A stretch of DNA of 64,000 nucleotides. Origin: Helichrysum umbraculigerum (taxonomy: Eukaryota; Streptophyta; Magnoliopsida; Asterales; Asteraceae). The DNA is taken from positions 243,899,250 to 243,963,249 of the forward strand of contig CATIUR010000001.1 in the NCBI GenBank assembly GCA_949592205.1, written 5' to 3'. Made by a program: the position numbers and the translations under genes. Positions 11,801 to 22,200 of the stretch are shown here, in pieces (the stretch's first letter is position 1; each line of letters begins with the position of its first letter). Below the pieces are notes generated by a model that was given only the letters and a program-made list of their open reading frames with translations, was not told where the DNA came from and did no database searches.

Positions 11801-12403
11801 TGACATGCAACACAGTGATCATCACATGAATATGTTTTCTCAGGTAAGCCTCTGACAAGTTTTCTTTTAACAAGTTTATTAATTGTTTTGAAATTCATGT
11901 GAAACATCCTTCTATGCCAAAGATCAGATTCATCAACAGATGCTTTTGAGATAAGACGGTTTAATTCTTGTTGAGGTTTGAAATTTGCTAAGTCACAGCA
12001 ATATACATTATTCTTTCTAGGAATTTTCATCAAAATCATACATGGATCAAGTTTAAATTTATCAGAAAGAATAAAGCACTTTGTGTCAGTGAAGTGAACT
12101 GGATTCTTTTTCTCAGTTATTTGACTTACATTTAGCAAATTAAACTTCAACTGTTCAACATAGTATACATCATTAAAACTCATCATATCACTGTTGACAG
12201 TTTCTTTTCCAGTAATCCTTCCACCTTTAGGATTACTTCCAAATGCTACAGGACCTCCATCAAATGCCTTGAAGTTCTGCAACTTACTTCTATCTCCTGT
12301 CATGTGCCTAGAGCAACCACTATAAATGTGCCATAGACTATTTGGCTTGCTCTGCTCATAAAAATGAAAAGGAGATCAGTTTCCTTTAGGAACCTAAACC
12401 AAA
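8889..12403 (-). pseudogene. Degenerate Ty1/copia gag-pol remnant
   Basis: On the minus strand, from 12403 down, the order is a protease remnant (SGCSRHMTGD; the usual catalytic Asp before SG is Tyr), GAG-pre-integrase, an integrase zinc finger (H-x-H...C-x2-C), an integrase core (ITDDYSRF), an FVGYSSQSKAYRVFN segment, reverse transcriptase (TKWVYRNK, KARLVAQGYTQE, YQMDVKSTFLYG, VYVDDIIFGSTK) and RNase H ending at the stop at 8889. PR-IN-RT-RH is the copia order. At least four frameshifts or stops interrupt it, for example between 11572 and 11458 and after QGYTQE near 10287. Most of gag is missing: sequence beyond about 12430 switches to the divergent plus-strand ORF. The reverse transcriptase active-site segment is tandemly duplicated. 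Confidence 0.88.
9749..9988 (-). repeat. In-frame 120-bp tandem duplication of the RT catalytic segment
   Basis: Two adjacent 120-bp units (about 9749-9868 and 9869-9988) differ at only about three bases. Each encodes the copia YVDD box within VKVYVDDIIF plus downstream residues to MHQK. The length is 40 codons, so the frame is kept within 9736-9957 and one open stretch contains two YVDD boxes. Confidence 0.85.
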
Positions 12404-12448
12404 TTGGCTTTGGGTCTCCTATGTGCATCAACAAGTTCAATCGATCAA

Positions 12449-14453
12449 ATGGCTTCTTCTTCTTCATCGGTTACGCTCCCGATTGCTGATAAACACAATT
12501 TATTAGCTTACCTGCTCAAACCACAAGGAGCAGAGGATTTCTTTGGAATCATTGATTTTCTAAGGGGGAGCAATCTACACGAAGCCTTTTCAGTCAATCC
12601 CATCATTTATATTTCACATTTAAATGATTTCTGGACCTCTGCCAATAAAACAGAGGTCGATGGGATGATTGTTATTGTGGAAAAGGTTGCAGGGCAAACA
12701 ATCAAGGTTTTCGAGGCTTCCATCCGTACTCATTTACTCCTGCACGATGCAGATGGTATGGATTGCTATCTCATAAACCAAAATTTTGATCAACTAGTGC
12801 TGTTAGGTTATGAGGGGGAGAGAACTAATAAACTTACTTTTTACAAATCCATGTTTTCTTCTCAATGGAAATTTCTAATACATACCCTACAACAATGTAT
12901 TTCTCAAAAAAAGGACTTCTTTTAATCAGTTTAGCAGCAATATTGCTTCTGCAATAATCTGCTTAGCTAACAATTTGAAGTTCAATTTTTCCAAAATGAT
13001 TTTTAATGGCATGCTGTACAACCTGGAGCATCCCACAGATAAATTTTTGATGTATCTAAGGTTTTTACAATATATTTTTTTCAATAAAGATCTAACTGAT
13101 CTGTCAAGTAATGGTGGCAAACTTGTTCTACTCTTACACACCAAAAAGATTTTTTGCAAATATGAAGAGAGCGAGTGCTATAAAAGGTATTGCATTTTCT
13201 GGGAAGGTGACTCCTTTAACTGCACATATGACAAGTGCACCCTCCACAGCAGAGGTAAAACAACCGTCACATACCTCTGCACCAGCAGGTGAAGCAATGG
13301 TCACACCCACCACTGCCCATCCCACACTTATTGTGTCAACAACAAGGAAAATAAGGGACCTTCAACCAACCAAAAGAAAAGCCCAAAGGGCAAAGAAACA
13401 GGCATCTGAGGCTCCTCTTTATCAGATGTCTCAATATAAATGAGGTGGTCCATCAGGAGAGAGGTGACCATATGGGAAGGGCTGCCACTGCTGTTACTAC
13501 CTCAGAAGGAGAACAGGACAGTGGTAACAACCTTAGGACCCAACCCATGGCAACAGTGGATACTGAAGTGACATTGAATACCTCTATTGCTTAGGTGCCA
13601 ATGACCACTAATGTATCTACTGCTCCCGGTACCAAGAACCAAGGGGCCTCTATTGTTCATGTAAGGCATGATGCAGAAGGTGGTTTCAATGATCCATCAA
13701 GAGAGGTTAACACTTCTGGAGATGGTGAGGACAGTTCTTTACTACAGGATTTGACGAATACCTGTACCAGGTTATGTGATGAAGTGAAGAGGCAGGGTAA
13801 GGAGATTGAGGAGCAGAGGATTGAACTAAAAAGGTTAAATAGACTTGTGAAAAAATTGTTGAAGGAGAGGAGATTGAGGAAAGCCAAGGCAAAGAGTAAG
13901 TCAGAGGGACTGAAAAGATTGGTTAAGGCAGGCAGAACTCAAGTTGTGTCATCAACAAGTTCAAGCTCTTCTGAAGATGATGATACAACTAAGGATAATC
14001 AATATGATTTTACAGGAGCTAGTGGGTCTGGTGGTTATGCTCTTAAAGATATGACTGAGAAAGGTGCAGATACAATTGTGGCAGAGGCTGAACAAAGAGA
14101 TGAATATGAAAACGAATCCTGAGTTGAAATACTTCATAAAGGTTACATCTGATGTCTATGCTTGGTATTGCTTTACCCACAATGGAGTGCATATGATAGT
14201 TCACAAGGATGGAGCTTCTGGTTTCTTCTTTGTTGGAACTGAATACCCCTAGCCATTAAAAACAATCAAGCAGTTGTTGACATCTAAAGTGCATTGCAAA
14301 GATCTTGACATTGCAGCCATGCTTGTCAATGAAATTGAAGGATATGTGAAAAGGAGAGAAAAAGAAAATAAAAAGCAGGATGTTGACTCAATAAAGAAAT
14401 CTGAAGACAGAATTAGAGAAAAGTTCATGCAAGCCTTTAGGAAAAAGGATTGA
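12449..14453 (+). pseudogene. Copia-associated extra ORF (longin-like/env-position ORF), broken
   Basis: The ATG at 12449 opens a frame with ADKHNLLAYL, ...VNPIIYISHLNDFW and LTFYKSMFSSQWKFLIHT. I recognise this as the extra ORF that accompanies some Asteraceae copia elements and is often auto-annotated as a synaptobrevin/longin-like protein. It breaks at a stop at 12923 and continues in other frames at 12925-13110 and 13111-13443. A later part (13595-14122) has a coiled-coil-like Lys/Glu-rich stretch (EVKRQGKEIEEQRIELKRL) and a Ser-rich acidic patch. The tail runs to the TGA at 14451. Position between pol and the 3' LTR matches the env-like ORF of SIRE-type elements. Here, unusually, it faces away from pol. 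Function in the element is unknown. Confidence 0.6.
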
Positions 14454-14500
14454 ATATAGAGCTTAACAGAGGAAACTTAAAGCTGCTGAAAGAAGCTTAA

Positions 14501-14514
14501 GTTTAGGGGGAAAT
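14501..14514 (+). other. Copia polypurine tract
   Basis: GTTTAGGGGGAAAT lies immediately before the TGCTGGGTC start of the plus-oriented LTR, where the plus-strand priming site of an LTR retroelement belongs. No equivalent purine tract abuts the inner edge of the minus-oriented LTR at 6879. Confidence 0.7.
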
Positions 14515-15239
14515 TGCTGGGTCAAAATGACCACCGGTGCAAATTGCAAGTTTCTCTAAGTGTTTAATACTGCTGGGCTAAAAGGTTACCACTACTAGTT
14601 GATGTTAATACTGCTAGTATAAAGTTTCTACTGTCAAAAGTATTAGTACTGCCAGTACATTCTCAGTTACCACTGTTAAGCCAAACATCAAAGTTTACGC
14701 TGCTACAAGTATTTCCACTGCTATATGTAATCTTGTAGTTAGCACTGCTAAGTGGGTCCTGCTGCAACTAATCTGTACTTTGTCAACTCTGTAAAGTAGA
14801 ACATGCTGTACTATTGCAGACCATGTTTAGACATCTTAGTTGCCATACATTAAATGCATTCACGTGTAAATGGTACTCTATTATTTTATAAAGTAGAGTT
14901 CCATACTTTTGAGGCAAGTCATGTCTTGCTTTAGTTGGTGTATAAGTGAGTAAAATAGAGAGTGTGCTAGTGACATCAGTTACAACAACAGAGTTGTTAG
15001 CTTCACGGTTTTCTTTAAAAGCCCCAATACAAGAAAGTGTATTTATATTATTATTTCATTGATAATAATATTGAAGCTTTGGTTATCAAATTACTTGTTG
15101 TTCTTGTTGTTATACGTTATTTACAAGTAATTCATCTTCCTTATTAACAAGTGTGTTTCCGCCACTTCTTGTTAATTATTCAAAGCTTGTGTGTGTATAA
15201 AAGTAAATCTTGATTAAGTGATCCAAGTCGATCCTGACA
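14515..15239 (+). repeat. Copia LTR, plus orientation
   Basis: This 725-bp LTR starts TGCTGGG and ends CCTGACA (TG...CA). The first 250 bp (U3) hold about eight variants of TACTGCTA. A TTTTATAAAG TATA-like box lies near 14883. It pairs as an inverted repeat with 6141-6879. Confidence 0.85.
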
Positions 15240-15632
15240 GCTCATAGGATGCTTTTAGGTATTTATATCACCTAAGATTGTTCCCTTCCAAGATTCAAAC
15301 ACTATTCTATACAAATACTACCTTTTGTAATCGTATTCAATATATGTAATTCAAAAGAAGGGACACACTAACTTTTGGTGGGTCAATCTAACCAACCCCC
15401 CACCCCCACCCACTACTGACTTACTTTCACCGTTGTATTTTTGTTTTAGAATGGAAGGACTATATTTTTTAGTAGTAATATGCCAACTTTGTTTTGGCTA
15501 AACGTACACATGTTTGTTGGCTGGTAATCTAAACTTACATTTCCTTTGCATCACACTAAAGAAAGTTTTGAGCTTTCAGACTACAAACTTTATTTTCAAT
15601 TGATATCCAACTAACATAAGCTTAGGGTGCAG
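15240..15632 (+). other. Likely distal part of the RBP45 3' UTR intron
   Basis: No coding frame is seen. The stretch ends with TTAGGGTGCAG, a plausible 3' splice site. It is read here as the remainder of the host intron to the right of the transposon. Confidence 0.4.
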
Positions 15633-15960
15633 TGATATGCCGGAGTGTTGCATATTTTCGACTTTGAAGGCTGAGCTGTGGTCCTGGAAATGGAGACATC
15701 TGGATTCCTATTTCCTACTGAATAATTATTCACATCTATTACAATTATTTATTCTTTATTTTGCATTTGCGTATTCTCCTGAGATGTTTTCGTCTGTCCT
15801 TCCTTTGGCTTTTTCTACTTACTGAGTTATGTAGTCATTTGACGCTATACAAATGTTACCAAGAAGAGATTGATTATAGTCTCTTCAGCTGCAATGTGAG
15901 CATGGCTTTTGTAGGATCCAACAGTTTCACTTTTTGTTTATAAGGTTTTGGCATCATAAA
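15633..15960 (+). other. Putative terminal 3' UTR exon of the RBP45-like gene
   Basis: After the acceptor at 15631-15632 the base composition becomes more balanced and mRNA-like, without a transposon signature. The matching donor would be at 5943, 6 nt after the stop codon. If right, the final intron is about 9.7 kb, nearly all transposon. The assignment rests on splice-site logic and position only. Confidence 0.35.
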
Positions 15961-16785
15961 TGTACGTTTTAACAAAAGAATTTGTTGATTACATATTAAA
16001 ACTCCACATGAAAATTCAAATATGATTGCAAATGTGTAGATAAATATGTCCCATGCGTATCATCTTCCATTATGTACCAGATATAGCTGCAACATTCTCC
16101 TCGAAAACTAACGATAATATATTTCTTTCTGTTTTCCAATATACAGTTTCATCTAAGATTACCTTTTGTGATAGATTAACCAAGGATGAGTAAACATAAT
16201 TAGTTACTATAAATGTATAATCAAGTTGACATTATTCAAAAAATATTGAAAACGATCCTTCACCAAAACGCCGTTCATTACATCAGTCAAGGTAACATAT
16301 TAATACAAAACCGACAACGACTGGTATTCAACTTCATTTTACGATTCCGTCTTTCATTCGTTAGTCAATCGTTCTTCCCCATATATTACGTCTAATATAG
16401 TTTGATAATAACTTTATATTACTCTTTTGCCTCATTTACTATTGAATCTATAGTTGTGCATGTACTCGTTAGTCAATCCTTCTTTGTTTTTTTTTTTCCT
16501 TTTTATATTTGAATGTTTAAAGTTTTACAAACTAAATTCACTATCACAAGGGGGAAAAGAAAAGAAAATTAGAACTGTTTCAACAACTATCATTTAATGT
16601 ATTTGACTTGATACAAAAAGACCAAGTCTTCCGGTGACTACTGAGTACTGTCCTTCTATTCTATGGAGAGCTCAGAGATAGAACATTATTAGAATGTCAT
16701 TACAGATTCATATACTTCACATACAAAAACACACTCTTGATTCAGTCAGGTACATGTCCTTTCTCTTACATCTCGATGGTACGTG
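15961..16785. other. Intergenic DNA
   Basis: AT-rich sequence with no recognisable coding frame, repeat or transposon boundary. Confidence 0.55.
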
Positions 16786-16938
16786 CAAGGGCGATTTTAG
16801 GGTGGGGGCAAGGTGGGCATCCGCCCCCACCAAGTTTTTACGAGTCGAGCAAAATTTCGTAGGTTTTGGTATAATTTGCATATTGCCCCATAACAAATAA
16901 ATACAAAACAATTAAAATAATTACATTATTTGTGTATT

Positions 16939-16993
16939 TAGCCTAGTGGTAGAAAAGTGAGTCTTGTGTTCAATTGGTCTAAAGTTCAATCCC
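16939..16993 (+). repeat. tRNA-like A-box/B-box module (SINE-type promoter)
   Basis: TAGCCTAGTGGT at 16939-16950 fits the pol III A box. AGTTCAATCCC at 16983-16993 fits the B box, about 44 bp downstream. No tRNA cloverleaf with an acceptor stem is evident, so it is read as a SINE-like or decayed tRNA-derived promoter, not a tRNA gene. Confidence 0.5.
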
Positions 16994-17700
16994 TCCTTAT
17001 TGCATCTTTTTATCCTTTTTTTTAGAGCACACGGTATGCAGTGATGTGGCATCAACGTTAAGGGACGAGAACGCCGTGCCACGGCGTTCTCCCAGACCGT
17101 GCCGGCGTTCTCGCCGAATTCTGTGGTCAGCGTCTGCATACGGACGTTGTTTGCATTCGACGTTCTAGCTTTTTATTTGTTTTCTTCTTTCTTTTTCTTG
17201 CAAATGCCAAGGGTTAACATAAAAAAAAGTTTTTTTTGTATCAAAAAAATTTGTTACAGGAAGTTGTTTTAGGTTAAATTGAAGAAGAAGAAGGTCAATC
17301 GTGGGAATTGTGTTGACCAGTCAAAAGTGTTTTGGTTTGCTTGTACGGTGAGCTACAAAGGCTGTACAAGGGTCAAGAGGTTAAAAAGTGAATTTGGTCA
17401 ACAAGAGTGATTCAAAGGATCAAAGTGACAGGTCAAGGGATCAAAGGGTTCAAGAGGACTAGTGCATTGACAATTTGTACGTTCTGCTTCAGAGATTGTA
17501 CGAGGACAAATTTATATATTAATTAATACAATTATCTTTATAAAAAAATCAAATAAAACAAATAATAAAAAACTCCAGAACACTGTCCAGAACACTGAGA
17601 ATTCAGTTTCAGCACACCACAAAATCCTCACTTTCAACATTCTCCAGAACACTGTTCCAGAACACCGACACCACACCCTGTGCTCTTATACATCCTAGCT

Positions 17701-18020
17701 TGTTGCATCAATTTTATTTATTTTACCCATTCTAATTTTGTCCATGTAATGAAGAATTTGAATTTGATGTTGAACTAAATTCCCTTTGATTCAACTAACA
17801 TAGTTTATGTTAAAAAAAAAAAAAGAAAAAAAAAAGAAAATTGAGTTGATGTCCCAAGTTTGTTGCATCAATTTTATTTATTTTATCCTTTCTAATTTTT
17901 CCATATAACTAAGAATTTGAATTTGATGTTGAACTAAATTCACTTTGGTTCAACTAACATAGTTTCGGTTAAAGCAAAAAAATAAAATAAAAATAAAATA
18001 AAATTGAGTTGATGTTTCAT
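17701..18020 (+). repeat. Two 160-bp tandem repeats
   Basis: Copies at 17701-17860 and 17861-18020 share TGTTGCATCAATTTTATTTA, then GAATTTGAATTTGATGTTG and end in an A-rich run followed by TTGAGTTGATG. They diverge by several percent, mostly in the A-rich part. Confidence 0.8.
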
Positions 18021-18116
18021 ATACTCGATGTACACTATAAAATTTTGCCCCCATTCGAATTTATTTCTGGAACCGCCCCTATACGTAGGTTAAAGTTATA
18101 ATTATTGTAGTATATA

Positions 18117-18307
18117 CTCCCTCCATCCCGTGTCCACAATCAAATTACACAAAGTTTAACAAAAGGCATTATTGTCAGTACATTGTGTAAGAGAAAAATG
18201 ATAGTTTTGCTCTTACTTTTTGCAGAGTCTTGAATAAGTTATGTGAAAAATAAATTATTGGTAAAGTTAGAATATTACTTTTGAAAGTGTACACTTAACG
18301 GAGGGAG
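18117..18307. mobile_element. Stowaway-type MITE
   Basis: CTCCCTCCATCCC at the left and GGAGGGAG at the right form the Tc1/mariner Stowaway TIR. TA flanks both sides (18115-18116 and 18308-18309). The 191-bp length is typical. Confidence 0.85.
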
Positions 18308-18606
18308 TATATTTTTGTGCATTATTTGCTAATGAATATGATCTAAATTTTTGTATGTACGTGTAATTAAATTGTGTACTTGAACAATCCTTAGAGAGTT
18401 ATAATTACTTTATTAGATTTTGAGTACTCATAATGCATAAGCACACAATTTTGGAGGCTTGATAATATTCTAGTGATGAATTCCTACTTTTTTTTGTTTA
18501 ATCTATTTTATGTGAAGTAGTATCTGAACTGATTGTTTGTTTCATTTCGATCGGTTGGCTGTTGGTATGCTGAACCTATAAAGAGTATACATCTTAATAT
18601 TTAGAA

Positions 18607-18852
18607 ATGAGTGCAATCGGGTTTGATATTGGAAACGAGAGCTGCATTATCGCATCTGAGAAGCGCGTTGAAATTGATAGATGTATTGTTGAATTATGGA
18701 TTCCGCCATATTTTACGGACCTGCAAAGGTGTGAGTACCTTGGCGCCGCACTTATGGCTGGTTTAAGACCTTTAAGGTTAACTCATGATTGTAATTGGAA
18801 TTATAGAAGTTATATAATATGTAAAGAATTTCTAACAATGATTAAAAGTTGA
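18607..18852 (+). pseudogene. Truncated Hsp70/Hsp110-like fragment
   Basis: The ATG at 18607 opens with GFDIGNESCIIASEKR, as in the two longer copies. An internal deletion then joins it to the region equivalent to residues 145-175 (YFTDLQRCEYL, AGLRPLRL). It ends at a stop in unrelated sequence at 18850. It lies 350 bp upstream of the second copy in the same orientation, so it is probably a tandem scrap. Confidence 0.8.
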
Positions 18853-19203
18853 TAAATCATTACTTGTTTATTTTAATCAAGTTGACTTGATACAAACATT
18901 ATAAAATCTCGTATATATTCCTTGAAAGTTGAAACGTCACGTCGCAATCAATTTGAATTCATAAATAATGCAAGTCTTCTGAACGATCCAATGGCCATTC
19001 AGTATTTTAATCTAGTTGACGTACTTGCTGATACAAATACACGAATTTAAAAAAATAAAAGCACAAAAACAATGAAGTCTTTAGACAACTACTCGACTAT
19101 TACATTAGTTCATTAGACATATATTTTGTATGTTACTATTTGTTACTGAATGTCAATTTGTATTTGTGGATATGATAAGAGTTGTTTTTGTGAGGATTAA
19201 GAA

Positions 19204-22200
19204 ATGAGTGTGGTCGGGTTTGATATTGGGAACGAGAGCTGTGTTATTGCAGCTGAGAAGCGCGGTGGGTGTGGGTTTGATGTATTGTTAAATTATGGAT
19301 TGAAGCGCGAGACGCCTGCTGTCGTGTCATTTGGTGAGAGTCAAAGGTTTTTCGGTTCTGAAGGGGCTGCTTTTGCTACTATTAATCAAAAATCGACTAT
19401 TACTCAGATTAAGTGGTTGATTGGCAGGCAGTATGAGGAACCGACTGTTCAGGAAGATCTTAAGTCGTTACCATTCGTGACTAGTGAGGGTCCTCGTGGT
19501 GGTATTTTGATTGAGTTAGAGTACTTGAAATAGAAATGGAAGTTGACACCAGTTGAGATTATGGGGATGTTGTTTACTCATTTGAAACAAATAAGTGAGA
19601 AAAATCTTGAATCCCCTGTTGTAGAATGTGTGATTGGGATTCCATCGTATTTTACTGACTTGCAAAGGCGTGAGTACCTTGATGCAGCACATATTGCCGG
19701 TTTAAAACCCTTGAGGTTGATGCATGATGGTACTGCTACTGCATTAGGCTATGGTATGCACAAGACTTATTTCTCCCGTTCAGGACCCAGAAATGTTATA
19801 TTTGTCGACATTGTGACACTCAGGTAACGGTTGCAGCTTTTGAACGAGGGCAAATGAAGATGTTGTCCCATTCTTTTGATGAGAACTTGGGAGGTAGAGA
19901 TTTTGATGAAGTTTTATTTAAGCATTTTGCAGCCCAATTTATAGAGAAACACTAGATGGATGTTTACTCCAATGCCCTTGCTTGTATAAGGCTTAGGGCA
20001 GCATGTGAGAATGTAAAGAAAGTTCTGAGTGCTAATGCAGAAGCTCCGATTAGTATTGATTGTCTAATTGATGATATTGATATGAGAGGAATTATAACAA
20101 GGGAAGCGTTTGAAAATCTGTCATCAGGGCTGTTAGAAAGGGTTATTATACCTTGCGTCAAGGCTTTGGAGGAATCTGGACTATGTACCGACAAAATATT
20201 TACTATTGAGCTTGTTGGATCTGGATCCCGCATACCAATAATAAGGAAAATATTAACTACATATTTCAACAAAGAACCAACGAGTACACTAAATGCTGGT
20301 GAATGTGTTGCTAGGGGATGTGCTCTTCATTGTGCAATGCTTAGCCCAACTCCCCAAGTTCGAGACTATAAGGTATCTCCCTAATATTCTCTTGCAAAAT
20401 TGGCCGATTGTTCATTCTTGTTTCGGTATGTAAGTATTTATGTTATATTTTCTTACTGTTTGCAGATTCAGGAATTTTTTCCTTATTCAATAGGACTCCC
20501 AGTGCAAGGAGGTGAAAACAAAATACGCCAACAAATTATGTTATTTCGAAAAGGCTGTCCATTTCCAGCGTTTCAGACGGCTGATTTTTATGGAAAGACT
20601 CCGTTACATATACAAGTCTTCTACACCAACAAGACAGACGTACCTGGCAGAATATCACCTAAAGTTAGTGAATTTATGGTAAGAATCTCACATTTGTGTG
20701 TTCATGTCTTCTGCATGTTTGCTAGACATTTGTACTTACACTTGCTATATTTGCAAGTACATTGAGTTAATTGCTATATGTTTTTTTTAGATCGGTCCGC
20801 CTCAACCCTCTAATGAAAGACTGCAATGTGAAATTAAAGTGCAGCTCAACAGACATGGAATCGTTAAAATAGAATTCGCATCAGTAAGTATTGCTTCTTC
20901 CCAAATATTGTACACTAATTGATTAGTCCTAATTTTTTTGAGGATGAACTAATCAAATACAATATGATATTGACCTCAATTGTGTTCACGACTTCAGTAT
21001 TTAGAAGATAAAAACACTACACTGAAGTCCTATATATTCCCAGAGAAAAAGGTGGCCAGTAGGCATATGTCAAATCTAGCATTTTCTGAGAATCCATATG
21101 CATCAATATCAAAAGATGAGCTAGATGCAATGTATTAAAAACCGGTTTTTTTATCGACTCGGAAACTCCACCGATTCCGGTCGAACCGGTTCAACCGGTC
21201 CGGTCCAACCACCCCCAAAACCGGCCACGTCACCATTATTTAAAAAAAAAAAAAAAAAAAAACCGGTTGAACCGTCCGGTTTCCGGTCGAACCGTCCGGT
21301 TTCCGGTCGAACCCCCGGTTCGTTGACTGGTCAACTTAAGGTCAAAACCGGTCCATTCTAACTCGGAACTTCCTCCGGATCCGGTCGAACCGGTCGAACC
21401 GGCCGGTTCGAACCGGTTTTTAAAACATTGGCTAGATGAAGCTCAAGAGCGAGGACGGATGTTGATAGAGCAAGATATAAAGATGGAGCAAATCAAGGAC
21501 CAAAGTAACACCCTCGAGTCTTTTGTCTGCGACAGTTGTAGCAAGGTACGTGTTCAAACCTGTTTTTAATAAACTGAAGGCTGGTACTGTGAAGACCATG
21601 GTGATGTATTTGAACTAGCTTATGTTGAAAAGCTCAAAGAAATCAGAAAGAGTGCTTACAAAATGCTAGTTTTAACCTGTTAATATCTTAAATTGTGTAA
21701 CTAGCATGCACACATCTAATGAATTTTTTTACATTTTGTGCAGTTAATTGATCCAGTTGAAAAGAGATACAAGGATTACAAGGAAGAAAAAGCTACAGAA
21801 CAAGCAATAAAAGCTCTGCATACTAAAGATGAGTTACACGAAGCTCAAGATAGAGAACAGCTGCTATTACAGCAAAGAAAAACCCTCAAGTCTTTTGTCT
21901 ACGACACTCGTAGCAAGGTACTTGTTCTTATTTATATTTCTTATATGTTGCTAGTCATTAGATAAACAAACTTCCACTTTATATGCTTAATATGTAGATT
22001 CAAATTTGAGATTATTCTTAAGAGTCCCTTTTATAGATGGTATTAACATCAAGTTATAGGCCTGTCAAAAACAAGGATCAAGTTTAACCAATGCTTGTTC
22101 AAGCCTGTTTTCTCTACCCCATCAGTAGACTACGTTAATGAATACATATGTGTGTTACAGAGCTCTTATAATGGATAAATGCTTTTGATTTCTCCGATTG

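Larger units (their letters stand above)
6141..15239. mobile_element. Rearranged Ty1/copia composite with LTRs in opposite orientation
   Basis: A minus-oriented LTR (6141-6879) and a plus-oriented LTR (14515-15239) bound about 9.1 kb. Inside, from left, are a palindromic captured gene, a minus-strand pol remnant (8889-12403) and a plus-strand extra ORF (12449-14453) followed by a purine tract and LTR. Each half therefore reads towards its own LTR as if it were a 3' half, and the halves meet head to head near 12.40-12.45 kb. A normal copia element has direct LTRs. No 5-bp TSD is visible (TTTCT against GCTCA), which fits rearrangement or two insertions. The flanks look like one host locus, the 3' UTR intron of the RBP45-like gene. 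Confidence 0.7.
16786..18081. mobile_element. hAT-like element of about 1.3 kb with an internal tRNA-like module
   Basis: The left end CAAGGGCGATTTTAG and the right end (reverse complement GGGGCGGTTCCAG) form an imperfect TIR like that of the hAT element at 55997 (CAGGGGCGGTACTAG). TACGT occurs just outside both ends, but a perfect 8-bp TSD is not clear. Inside are a pol-III-type A/B box module (16939-16993), a pair of 160-bp tandem repeats (17701-18020) and repeated CCAGAACACTG words near 17580-17670. No transposase is present. Confidence 0.55.

Noticed and set aside
16939..16993. A real tRNA gene
   Set aside because: A and B boxes are present but no acceptor stem or anticodon arm can be drawn; treated as a tRNA-like module.
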